NCBI GenBank assembly: GCA_964600075.1
Contig: CAZRIE010000045.1
Span: forward strand, 1-31,331
Source of the DNA: CAZRIE01 sp964600075
Lineage (GTDB): Bacteria > Bacteroidota > Bacteroidia > Flavobacteriales > Flavobacteriaceae
Reading direction: 5' to 3'
Length of the DNA: 31,331 nt
Of this stretch, positions 6,627-14,627 are shown one piece after another; the stretch's first letter is position 1; every line of letters begins with the position of its first letter. A program made the position numbers and the translations under genes. The notes under the pieces were generated by a model that saw nothing but the letters and a program-made list of their open reading frames with translations, searched no databases and was not told the DNA's origin.

Positions 6627-7817
6627 ATGCCAGGATTCGAGTTATTTGGGGATAAGGAAAGAAAACAAGTAGAAGATGTACTAGAATCAGGGGTATTAAT
6701 GCGCTATGGTTTTGACGGAATGCGTAATGGTCATTGGAAAGCTTTGGAGCTTGAAAAAGCACTGACCAAACGAATGAAGATTAAACATGCCCAATTGCTC
6801 AGCAGTGGCACGGCAGCATTGACGGTTGCTTTAGCAAGCGCTGGAGTAGGGTCAGGTGATGAAGTTATCATGCCTACGTTTACATTTGTTGCTAGTTTTG
6901 AATCGATTCTGGCCCTAGGGGCAGTTCCTATTCTTGTCGATGTTGATGATACCCTAGCACTTAGTCCAGATGCTGTCAAGAAGGCTATTACTAAAAGAAC
7001 CAAAGTAATTATGCCTGTTCATATGTGTGGTTCTATGGCCGATTTAAGGGCTTTGAAAAACCTATGTGACCAACATGGACTTTTATTAGTGGAAGATGCC
7101 TGTCAAGCCATCGGGGGTACTTTTCAAGGCAAACCTTTAGGCAGTTATGGTGACTTGGGCTGTTTTTCGTTCGATTATGTTAAGACTGTCACTTGTGGAG
7201 AAGGGGGTGCTATAATCACGGATAATGAGCAATTCAAAATTAATGCGGACCATTATTCAGACCATGGTCATGACCATGAGGGAGGAGATAGGGGAGCGGA
7301 AACACATCCTTTTTTAGGTTACAATTATAGGATTTCAGAACTACACGCCGCCGTCGGATTAGGACAAATAAGGCGTTTGGACGAATTTTTGGCCATTCAA
7401 AAAAAGAACTATACCATACTACGTGAAGCTTTGCAAGTTATTCCTGAAGTCAACTTTAGACGCGTTCCCAAAGGTGGTGAGGAGAGCTATGCATTTTTAA
7501 ATTTCTTTCTAGAGGATACGCAGACCGCTAAAAAAGCACATGCCGCTTTAGGAGCCGCTGGCGTAGATGCCTGTTTTTATTGGTATGACAATAATTGGCA
7601 CTATTACCGAAAGTGGGAACATCTGCTTCAAAAAAAATCGTTGGGCAAGCTGCCCACTGAGGTACTTCAACAACTTCCAGATTACTCAAAATCTGATTTT
7701 TCGTTGTCAGATTATTGGGTGGGCCGCAATATTTCATGTCTTATTAAATTAGGTTGGTCAGATGCTGAGGTAAGGCAAAGAGCCGCTAATATGGTCGCTG
7801 TCTTGAAGAGTCTATAA
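6627..7817 (+). CDS. DegT/DnrJ/EryC1-family PLP aminotransferase, KdnA-like (8-amino-Kdo synthesis type)
   Basis: The 396-residue type-I-fold PLP enzyme has Lys186 in SFDYVKTVTCGEGG as the expected Schiff-base lysine, D157 in LLVEDACQAIGG contacting the PLP nitrogen, and LLSSGTAAL (57-65) binding phosphate. Recalled similarity to Shewanella KdnA (8-amino-3,8-dideoxy-manno-octulosonate transaminase) runs along the whole length. It includes the opening MPGFELFG, HGHDH followed by DRGAETHP, GVDACFYWYDNNWHYYRKW, and the LIKLGW ending. KdnA installs the 8-amino group on the Kdo of lipid A-core with KdnB, an alcohol-dehydrogenase-type oxidase. No kdnB is visible in this window, and the neighbours are a nitroreductase and a DUF1080 gene. 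The DegT family is certain; the KdnA substrate is a strong but untested inference. Confidence 0.9.
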   Translation: MPGFELFGDKERKQVEDVLESGVLMRYGFDGMRNGHWKALELEKALTKRMKIKHAQLLSSGTAALTVALASAGVGSGDEVIMPTFTFVASFESILALGAVPILVDVDDTLALSPDAVKKAITKRTKVIMPVHMCGSMADLRALKNLCDQHGLLLVEDACQAIGGTFQGKPLGSYGDLGCFSFDYVKTVTCGEGGAIITDNEQFKINADHYSDHGHDHEGGDRGAETHPFLGYNYRISELHAAVGLGQIRRLDEFLAIQKKNYTILREALQVIPEVNFRRVPKGGEESYAFLNFFLEDTQTAKKAHAALGAAGVDACFYWYDNNWHYYRKWEHLLQKKSLGKLPTEVLQQLPDYSKSDFSLSDYWVGRNISCLIKLGWSDAEVRQRAANMVAVLKSL

Positions 7818-7912
7818 AGTAGTAAAACGTTTTTCGTAACGGATTCTAAAATTACTTTTCGGTTTGAATGAAGGGAAACAGGCGCAGACTGAATTAGATG
7901 CGTTTTAACAAT

Positions 7913-7939
7913 TTGTTTAACGAGATATTATTATATTTA
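7913..7939 (+). promoter_or_regulatory. Candidate promoter for the DUF1080-GH92 pair
   Basis: TTG (7913-7915, within ATTTGTTT) and TATATTTA (7932-7939, seven of eight against TAnnTTTG) are separated by 16 bases, somewhat short. A strongly A/T-rich leader of about 30 bases then reaches the ATG at 7972. Confidence 0.35.
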
Positions 7940-7971
7940 TTTTTTCAAAATTCAAAAAATATATTTCTAAG

Positions 7972-8760
7972 ATGAAGTTCTTGAAACTGCCCATTTGCAT
8001 TATGGCTATTATTTTTTCAATTCAAGTGAACGCACAAAATGGCCATTCAAGCAAACCACCGGCAGAATCACCGATGCCCATGAAATCTCAAATGACCGAA
8101 ATCTGGGAACCGGAAGTAGAGATAGTGACCCCGGCAAAGGATTTGGGAGATGCCCCCTCGGATGCGATTATTTTATTTGACGGCAAAAACCTAGAGCAAT
8201 GGGTAAGCCAAAAGGACAATACAAAACCCGCTCCATGGAAAATTATTGATAACAACCATATGGAAGTGGTACCCGATTCTGGGGGCATAAGTACGAAAAT
8301 GAAATTCGGTGATTGTCAAGTGCATATCGAATTTAGTGCTCCTGACACTGTAAATGGTGAAAGCCAGGGCAGGGGTAACAGCGGATTGTTTCTCCAGGAT
8401 CGTTACGAACTTCAAATATTGGATTCGTATAATAATCGTACTTATCGTAATGGACAAGCTGGCAGTATTTATAAAGATTATGCACCTTTGGTCAATGCCA
8501 TGCGCAGCCCGCTCGAATGGAATACCTATGATATCATCTACAGGGCGCCTCGATTTAAAGAAGATGGCCGTTTAGATTCAAAAGCTGAGATTACGGTATT
8601 GCACAATGGTGTATTGATTCAGAACAATGCCGTAATCAATGGCAATACTTACAATACTGGTTTGCATGACTACCCGGAAGCACATGGTGAGGATGTAATT
8701 TCACTTCAAGACCATGGGAACAAAACCCAGTTTAGAAATATCTGGTTGCGAAAACTTTAG
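7972..8760 (+). CDS. Exported DUF1080 (3-keto-disaccharide hydrolase/LamG-like) protein
   Basis: The 262-residue protein has a signal peptide at 1-21 (MKFLKLPICIMAIIFSIQVNA|Q) and a DUF1080 concanavalin-like fold from about 62 to the end. Family landmarks are AIILFDGKNLEQW, then GNSGLFLQDRYELQILDS, GQAGSIYKDYAP, EWNTYDIIYRAPRF, VLHNGVLIQNN and the closing ISLQDHGN with FRNIWLR. Known of the family: several DUF1080 proteins hydrolyse 3-keto-glycosides or bind carbohydrates in Bacteroidota glycan use. It acts in the periplasm or at the surface. It directly precedes a GH92 mannosidase lipoprotein, so joint action on a mannose-containing glycan is likely, but no SusC/SusD pair is next to them. 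The actual substrate is not known. Confidence 0.9.
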   Translation: MKFLKLPICIMAIIFSIQVNAQNGHSSKPPAESPMPMKSQMTEIWEPEVEIVTPAKDLGDAPSDAIILFDGKNLEQWVSQKDNTKPAPWKIIDNNHMEVVPDSGGISTKMKFGDCQVHIEFSAPDTVNGESQGRGNSGLFLQDRYELQILDSYNNRTYRNGQAGSIYKDYAPLVNAMRSPLEWNTYDIIYRAPRFKEDGRLDSKAEITVLHNGVLIQNNAVINGNTYNTGLHDYPEAHGEDVISLQDHGNKTQFRNIWLRKL

Positions 8761-8841
8761 GCCTCGTACTCTATGAATAAATTGTTTAGCCCAGACAGAC
8801 AAGTATTTGTTTGCCTCCCTTTATCATCTAATTTGTCTCTC

Positions 8842-11148
8842 ATGAAATCGAGTTTGACCCGTTTTCCGGTACTACTTTTAATTGTTTGTTTGATTTTGAC
8901 TATGAGTTCATGTACTGATACTTCAGTAGTTGATTCTAAAAAACAAGAACCAGTAGATTTAGTTTATCCACTACTTGACACTGAAAATTCCCGTTGGTTT
9001 TTCTTTGCTTCTGCTAATCGTCCTTTCGGAATGGTAAATCTTAGTCCAGATACTGAAGTTGATGGTGCATGGGGCAGCGGTTATCGACATAAGGTAGATA
9101 CGATACGTGGTTTTAGCCATATTCATGCTTGGCAACTTTCAGGTCTTTCTGTACTTCCTGTGACTATCGGTGAAGCTAATAATAAGATTGTTTTTAAGGA
9201 TTTCAAATCAAAATTCAGTCACGAAACCGAAAAGGTTTCTCCAGGATACCATCATGTTGAACTCGATAGATATGGTATTGCTGCTGAGCTGACCAGTACA
9301 AAACGGGTCGGCTTTCATCGGTATACCTTCACAAATAATGAGCAACCTGCCATTTTGTTTAATTTGAACGGTATACTGGGGCCAAACCAGACCACTGATG
9401 GCGTACTTCGTAAAATAAAGGATAAGACCTTTGCAGGTGAGCTCGTAATCGCACCGACATATCGCAGGCCAAAACCGGTCAAATTATTTTTTCATATTTC
9501 CTTAAGCACAAAAATAAAATCTATTGACCGTGATCCCGAAACAGGCAACTATTTGTTGAAAATAGAGGGTAAGGAAAAAACGGTTTTGATGAAGGTGGGC
9601 ATCTCCTATACATCTGTAGAAAATGCCGCACTCAATAGTACAACGGAATTATCGCACTGGAATTTTGATAAAGTAGCAAATGCCTCAAAAGAAAAGTGGA
9701 ACGATGTCTTAGGGAGAATAAGAATCGATGGCGGAAACGAAAATCAGCAAAAACGGTTCTATACCGATCTATGGCATGCGCTTCAGGGTAGAAGAACGAT
9801 AAACGATGTGAACGGTGCGTATCCTGATAATACGGGAAAGGATTTTCGAATTGGCCAATTGCCCATGAATGCTGACGGCAAACCTAAATTCAATCACTAC
9901 AATTCAGATTCGTTTTGGGGTGCGCAATGGACGATAAACACTCTTTGGGGGCTGGTCTACCCTGAAATTATGGAAGATTTTTCGCATTCGCTACTTCAAT
10001 ATTACAAAGATGGAGGTATCGTTCCGCGCGGACCTTCGGGAGGAAATTACACTTATGTTATGACCGGTGCTTCGTCTACGCCATTTATTGTGAGTGCGAT
10101 CCAAAAGGGAATTATCACAAAAGATTTGGAAAGTATTTACCAAGCCTTAAAAAAGAATCATATGACCGGTGGGATTATGGAAAAAGCGGGTTACGAACAT
10201 AAAACAGCCCTTGGTGGCGGATTTAAGTATTATTTGGAAAAAGGTTATGTTCCGCATCCCATTCCAGAGGGAAAATTTGGAGGCCACCAAGATGGTGCCA
10301 GTCTTACAATGGAATATGCCTACCAAGATTGGACTTTGGCACAGCTGGCCAAAAAACTTAATCATTTGGAAGACTATAGCTACTTTCTGGAACGATCAAA
10401 AAATTACAGGAACGTTTTCGATACGAGCATAGGTTGGATGCGCCCAAAGGATGTCGATGGTATTTGGAAAGAAAATTACGACCCATACCAATACGAGCAG
10501 GGCTTTAACGAATCTAACGGGGCACAGTCCACTTGGTTCGTTCCCCATGATATTCAAGGGCTTGCTGAACTTATGGGTGGAAATGAGAGAGCCGTTGAAA
10601 AACTGAACAGTCAATTTGAAGCCTCGGAAGCACTTGGTTTTACTTCCGGTAGTTCACATGATAAAGAAAGGCATCCCGAATACAGACGGATTCCCATCAA
10701 TTATGGAAATCAACCTTCGATGCAAACGGCTTTTATATTCCACCAATTGGGTAGGCCAGACCTTGCCCAATATTGGTCGCGAAAGGTCGTAGACGAAGTT
10801 TTTAGTGGTTTATCACCGGCAACTGGCTATAACGGAGATGAAGATCAAGGCCTTATGGGTAGCTTGGCCGTATTAATGAAAATGGGGCTATTTCAGATGA
10901 ACGGTGGTACGGAAGAAAACCCGCAGTATGAACTGAGCTCACCTTTGTTCGATAAAATTACTTTGACACTTCCAAATAGTAAAAAATTGCTTATCAAAGC
11001 AAAGCGACAATCAAAAGATAATTTCTACGTTCAATCGATTAAATTTAACGGAAAAGTTGTTGAAGGTTATACTTTAAACCATTTTGATTTACTGGAAGGT
11101 GGCATTCTTGAATATAAGTTAGTAGCACATCCGACGACAAATAAATGA
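8842..11148 (+). CDS. GH92 family alpha-mannosidase, lipoprotein
   Basis: The start at 8842 is preferred (768 residues) because it gives a clean lipoprotein signal, MKSSLTRFPVLLLIVCLILT followed by MSSC. The frame is open from an upstream ATG at 8773, which would bury that signal. GH92 landmarks include RWFFFASANRPFGMVNLSPD, then GSGYRH and GFSHIHAWQLSG in the N-terminal beta-sandwich. The (alpha/alpha)6 domain carries DSFWGAQWTINTLWGLVYPE, then GGNYTYVMTGASSTP, YGNQPSMQTAFIFHQLGRP and GYNGDEDQGLMGSLAVLMKM, close to the usual GNEDxGQMSAWYV calcium/catalytic-base region. GH92 enzymes are calcium-dependent exo-acting alpha-mannosidases (1,2-, 1,3- or 1,4-linked). The SAWYV part is replaced, suggesting a divergent subfamily. 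The gene is downstream of the DUF1080 gene and likely in the same transcript. Confidence 0.9.
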   Translation: MKSSLTRFPVLLLIVCLILTMSSCTDTSVVDSKKQEPVDLVYPLLDTENSRWFFFASANRPFGMVNLSPDTEVDGAWGSGYRHKVDTIRGFSHIHAWQLSGLSVLPVTIGEANNKIVFKDFKSKFSHETEKVSPGYHHVELDRYGIAAELTSTKRVGFHRYTFTNNEQPAILFNLNGILGPNQTTDGVLRKIKDKTFAGELVIAPTYRRPKPVKLFFHISLSTKIKSIDRDPETGNYLLKIEGKEKTVLMKVGISYTSVENAALNSTTELSHWNFDKVANASKEKWNDVLGRIRIDGGNENQQKRFYTDLWHALQGRRTINDVNGAYPDNTGKDFRIGQLPMNADGKPKFNHYNSDSFWGAQWTINTLWGLVYPEIMEDFSHSLLQYYKDGGIVPRGPSGGNYTYVMTGASSTPFIVSAIQKGIITKDLESIYQALKKNHMTGGIMEKAGYEHKTALGGGFKYYLEKGYVPHPIPEGKFGGHQDGASLTMEYAYQDWTLAQLAKKLNHLEDYSYFLERSKNYRNVFDTSIGWMRPKDVDGIWKENYDPYQYEQGFNESNGAQSTWFVPHDIQGLAELMGGNERAVEKLNSQFEASEALGFTSGSSHDKERHPEYRRIPINYGNQPSMQTAFIFHQLGRPDLAQYWSRKVVDEVFSGLSPATGYNGDEDQGLMGSLAVLMKMGLFQMNGGTEENPQYELSSPLFDKITLTLPNSKKLLIKAKRQSKDNFYVQSIKFNGKVVEGYTLNHFDLLEGGILEYKLVAHPTTNK

Positions 11149-11230
11149 TTGCAATAACCTTTTTCAGGCGAATTGTTGGTTAAGAGTACTTAGGGAATTT
11201 TAAATTAGATTTTCTGTAGTTGAAAACAGG

Positions 11231-11259
11231 CTAGGCTCTAAAAGAAAAAAGTTGCCTAG
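11231..11259. repeat. CTAGGC/GCCTAG inverted repeat between convergent genes
   Basis: The 6-base arms (11231-11236, 11254-11259) enclose an A-rich 17-base loop and overlap the ribB stop codon. It lies in the convergent gap between GH92 and ribB. It may aid termination, but it is not a classical terminator. Confidence 0.3.
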
Positions 11260-12398
11260 TACGGTACATACTCTACGATTTCTAAACCGTAGCCCACGAT
11301 ACCGACGCGTTTGGTTTTCGGCGAGTTCGATAGCAATCTCATTTTGACAATATCCAAGTCATGTAGAATCTGGGCTCCGATACCGAAGTCACGTGCGTCC
11401 ATATCTATTTTAGGGGCTTTGTAGATACCTTCTTGTTGTAACTCTTTTAGTTCGGCCAATCGCGCCAACAAATTGAGTGATTCCGAATCTTGATTGATGA
11501 AAACAATGGCGCCCTTGCCTTCGATGTCGATGGCTTTGAACATATCTTCTAATTTTGCGTCAGGGTTGTTTGTCAATGTTCCTAAAATATCATTATTGAC
11601 GAGCGTGGAATTTATGCGTGTCAAGACTTTTTCACTTTTATTCCAATTGCCCTTGGTCAGCGCTACATGAATATGGTTGTTTGTTGTTTGCTGATATGCA
11701 TGTAAACGAAACTTGCCGAAGCGTGTAATAATATCGAAATCTTCCTTTTTTGAAATAAGACTATCATGCTCCATGCGATAGGCGACCAAATCTTCAATAG
11801 AAACAATTTTGAGGTCAAACTTTTCCGCTACCTTAGAAAGTTGAGGAAGTCGGGCCATACTGCCATCATCGTTCATGATTTCTACAATGATTCCGGCAGG
11901 CTGTAGTCCGGCTAAGCGGGCAAAATCAATGGCGGCCTCTGTATGGCCGGTACGGCGCAGCACACCACCTTCTTTTGCGACAAGAGGAAAAATATGGCCG
12001 GGTCGTGCAAGATCATGCGGTTTTGTTTCTGAATCAGTGAGCGCAAAAACCGTCTTTGCCCTATCGGAAGCCGATATACCAGTTGTGACGCCATTTCCAC
12101 GTAAGTCTACCGAGACTGTGAATGCCGTCTCTAAAGGATCCGTATTATTGTTCACCATCATATGCAACCCCAGATCTTTGCAACGACCTTCGGTAAGTGG
12201 TGCGCATATAAGCCCTTTTCCATGGGTGGCCATAAAATTGACCGTTTCGGGAGTGGCAAGTTCAGCTGCTGCCAAGAAATCGCCTTCGTTTTCACGGTTT
12301 TCGTCGTCGACTACAATAATCACCTTGCCTTGTCGAATGTCTTCAATAGCTTCGGCTATCGTGTTCAATTGTATGTTTTTTTCTGTATCGGTAATCAT
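11256..12398 (-). CDS. ribB: 3,4-dihydroxy-2-butanone-4-phosphate synthase with degenerate GTP cyclohydrolase II-like half
   Basis: The 380-residue protein has an intact RibB domain (about 8-210): VDDENRENEGD (30-40, Mg2+ and substrate acids), RTGHTEAAIDFARLAG (149-164), and IVEIMNDDG. It converts ribulose 5-phosphate to the four-carbon precursor of riboflavin. Residues 224-380 follow the GTP cyclohydrolase II fold (TRFGKFRLHAY and DARDFGIGAQILHDL), but the zinc site is gone: the usual GDVFGSxRCDC is ILGTLTNNPDAK, with no Cys. The catalytic GHEGRGIGL is NQDSESLNL. It should not be called a bifunctional RibBA; a separate RibA would be needed elsewhere. Its ATG overlaps the lptF stop (ATGA), implying translational coupling. 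It is the last gene of the ftsK-lolA-lptF-ribB run. Confidence 0.93.
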   Translation of the reverse strand: MITDTEKNIQLNTIAEAIEDIRQGKVIIVVDDENRENEGDFLAAAELATPETVNFMATHGKGLICAPLTEGRCKDLGLHMMVNNNTDPLETAFTVSVDLRGNGVTTGISASDRAKTVFALTDSETKPHDLARPGHIFPLVAKEGGVLRRTGHTEAAIDFARLAGLQPAGIIVEIMNDDGSMARLPQLSKVAEKFDLKIVSIEDLVAYRMEHDSLISKKEDFDIITRFGKFRLHAYQQTTNNHIHVALTKGNWNKSEKVLTRINSTLVNNDILGTLTNNPDAKLEDMFKAIDIEGKGAIVFINQDSESLNLLARLAELKELQQEGIYKAPKIDMDARDFGIGAQILHDLDIVKMRLLSNSPKTKRVGIVGYGLEIVEYVPY

Positions 12399-13945
12399 TC
12401 AGTAGCTTCTTTATCCTTTTTGGCAAAAACCCGCTTGATTCTATCAATAGCGTTTCCGAAATTCATCATTCCCCTGTCGGCCGTGGCTCTCTTAGTTAAA
12501 TAAACACCCAAAGGTAACATTATCATCGAAGATAACCATGCGCCCAAAATAGGGTGAATATTCCCCTTGTAAGAGTAGTTTTCGGCAAATACCCCTAAAA
12601 AATAGTACACTAGAAACAACAAAATGGCGACCACCATAGGTAGCCCAATACCCCCTTTTCGAATGATGGCACCCAATGGAGCACCAACAAAAAACAAAAT
12701 AATGCATGAAAGGGCCAAGGCATATTTCTCGTGTAACGAAAAAATATGTCTTCTGTGAATCTCGTATCGTTTATCCAACTCATTCTTTTTACCTACTATC
12801 GAAGTCATAATGTTTGATACTGTATTCTTCGCGGCATTAAGTACCTGAATTTTTTGCCAAGCTGGAAAAAGGTCGACCACATTTCCAGAGAACGGTTTCT
12901 TGGCTATTTCTTCTAGGACTAACAAAGAATCTTTTTGTTTTTCCGATAAGTTTATAGTGTCATTTAGAGTAGCCTTAAAGAAGACGGAATCTCTGGTTCT
13001 TTCGACTATTTTTTTAGCAAGAGAACTACTATCCAATGCTGCTAAAGGAACAAAGGCGCCCATGCGATAGGTAATGTTTTTGGAAAAAGCCTTGACGATC
13101 CTGCGATTATCCTTTTTTAGGGAATCCATATCCTTTAATAAACGAGACACGTTTTTCATTTTTTCTCGATTGGACACACTTTCTTCTTCAAGATCCTGTT
13201 CCATTTCAGGAATCTCAATGTTCATACGATAAATCTCGAAATTAGCTTTTGCAAAAGGTAATTTACGTTTGTTGTTACTGCTTTTGGTTTCCACGTCCCT
13301 ATAATAGTGGCCATCCCTTAAAACCAATTGAATAAGTTCAGAAGCTTCACTACTGATTAGTTCTCCCGTTTTTGCCTTGATAACGGTACTGTTTACATTG
13401 GTCTCCGTTTTTTGGTGGATGATTACATTTTTTAAGAATCTGTCTTGCTCCCCATATTTCTCATCTACTTTGATACTCATTCCTTCAAAATCGCTAAAAA
13501 CCCCTTTCTCTATTGCAGCAGCGGGTTTCACTTTGGCGATATTCCGGCGCATATTATAGATTTTTTGCTCCGAGGCCGGTATAACATTATTGGCAAAGTA
13601 AAATGTGACGCCACCTAAAACTACCATTAATATAATAAGGCTCAACATCGATCGCTGTAAAGATATACCCGATGCTTTCATTGCAGCGAATTCATAATTT
13701 TCGGCAAAGGTGCCAAAGGTCAAAATTGAAGCGAGTAACACTGTTAAAGGCAGTACCTTTTCGGTAAGACTTGGCATCATGTAAAAAAAGAACTTTCCGA
13801 TAATACCAATATCAAGGCCTTTCCCGGCAAAATCATCTATAAATAGCCAGATGGTTTGAAATATGAAAATAAACATCAATATTACAAACGAACTTAAAAA
13901 ATTGTAAAGGAATCGTGATAGGATATATCGATCTAGAATTCTCAA
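12395..13945 (-). CDS. LptF/LptG-family permease (LPS export)
   Basis: The 516-residue protein opens with MRILDRYILSRFLYNFLSSF, characteristic of YjgP/YjgQ permeases. Membrane segments lie at about 15-35, 50-75 and 100-120. A large periplasmic beta-jellyroll region lies at about 130-400, longer than in E. coli LptF, with a helical insert near 235-380. Three more membrane segments lie at about 415-500. LptF and LptG with LptB form the inner-membrane ABC exporter that extracts LPS and passes it to LptC/A. Only one permease gene is here, so the partner must be elsewhere. The start is 10 bases from the lolA stop and the end overlaps ribB by four bases. The family is certain; whether it is the F or G paralogue is not. 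Confidence 0.9.
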   Translation of the reverse strand: MRILDRYILSRFLYNFLSSFVILMFIFIFQTIWLFIDDFAGKGLDIGIIGKFFFYMMPSLTEKVLPLTVLLASILTFGTFAENYEFAAMKASGISLQRSMLSLIILMVVLGGVTFYFANNVIPASEQKIYNMRRNIAKVKPAAAIEKGVFSDFEGMSIKVDEKYGEQDRFLKNVIIHQKTETNVNSTVIKAKTGELISSEASELIQLVLRDGHYYRDVETKSSNNKRKLPFAKANFEIYRMNIEIPEMEQDLEEESVSNREKMKNVSRLLKDMDSLKKDNRRIVKAFSKNITYRMGAFVPLAALDSSSLAKKIVERTRDSVFFKATLNDTINLSEKQKDSLLVLEEIAKKPFSGNVVDLFPAWQKIQVLNAAKNTVSNIMTSIVGKKNELDKRYEIHRRHIFSLHEKYALALSCIILFFVGAPLGAIIRKGGIGLPMVVAILLFLVYYFLGVFAENYSYKGNIHPILGAWLSSMIMLPLGVYLTKRATADRGMMNFGNAIDRIKRVFAKKDKEATE

Positions 13946-13955
13946 TGCTAAGTTG

Positions 13956-14600
13956 TTAATTTCTTACGATGTAGTAGCCTTCATCTTTATATTTGGCCTC
14001 ATCAAAAGTAAACAAGGTTTTCGACAAAGGTTGGTCAGTTTTGAAAGAATTAACTGTAATGGCAGTGGTAGTGTCGTTTTTACCGGTCTCGATAAGCTTG
14101 TAGATATGCTTGGTTTCCGCATCGATACCCAATAAAATAGATTTTATTTCTGAATTCGTATCGATAGGCGTCAACTTGATAAATTGAATTTTTCTACCCT
14201 TAACATTTTGTAGAATATCCATCTCATAGTTATGGCCTTCTCGGTAGAATGTAAGCATCTTGGCAGGTGTTAACGCATTTTGGTCTTCCGACTTATCTTC
14301 TATGGTCACCTCTTCATTTTCAGGAATTATGGTGTAGACCTTCGTTCCATCGAACAATTGCGTTGTGCCGAAAAAATTACCGATGTACTTGTCGCCTTGC
14401 AACGTCACATCACCTCGGGTCTCTTGGTTGATACCAGCTTCTAAGTTGTTTAGCACGTATTTGAAATCGACGAAAATATTGTCGTAGCTCTTCACTTTGC
14501 TGTACACTTCGTCTAAAAGTGCCTTGGCCTCGGCAGAGTTCTGGGCCAACGACGAGTTAAAAAATAAAAGAATGGTTACTATTAACAAAAACTTCTTCAT
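13956..14600 (-). CDS. lolA: LolA-like outer-membrane lipoprotein carrier
   Basis: The 214-residue periplasmic protein has a signal peptide at 1-19 (MKKFLLIVTILLFFNSSLAQ, cut before Q). The LolA half-barrel follows: AKALLDEVYSKVKSYDNIFV, GDVTLQGDKYIGNFFGTTQL, TKVYTIIPENEEVTIED and PAKMLTFYREGHNYEM. LolA accepts lipoproteins from LolCDE and ferries them across the periplasm to the outer membrane. Length is typical for the Bacteroidota form. It lies 27 bases after ftsK and just before the LPS permease, in keeping with an envelope-assembly operon. Confidence 0.92.
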   Translation of the reverse strand: MKKFLLIVTILLFFNSSLAQNSAEAKALLDEVYSKVKSYDNIFVDFKYVLNNLEAGINQETRGDVTLQGDKYIGNFFGTTQLFDGTKVYTIIPENEEVTIEDKSEDQNALTPAKMLTFYREGHNYEMDILQNVKGRKIQFIKLTPIDTNSEIKSILLGIDAETKHIYKLIETGKNDTTTAITVNSFKTDQPLSKTLFTFDEAKYKDEGYYIVRN

Positions 14601-14627
14601 TATGTTGCTTTTAATTATTGGCCCGTA

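Noticed and set aside
11256..12398. Bifunctional RibBA (with GTP cyclohydrolase II activity)
   Set aside because: The zinc cysteines and catalytic motif of the cyclohydrolase half are absent, so only the RibB activity is supported.
11875..12405. Long open frame (176 codons) on the plus strand over ribB
   Set aside because: It lies wholly antisense to the well-supported ribB gene, shows no family resemblance and has Ser/Pro-rich shadow composition.
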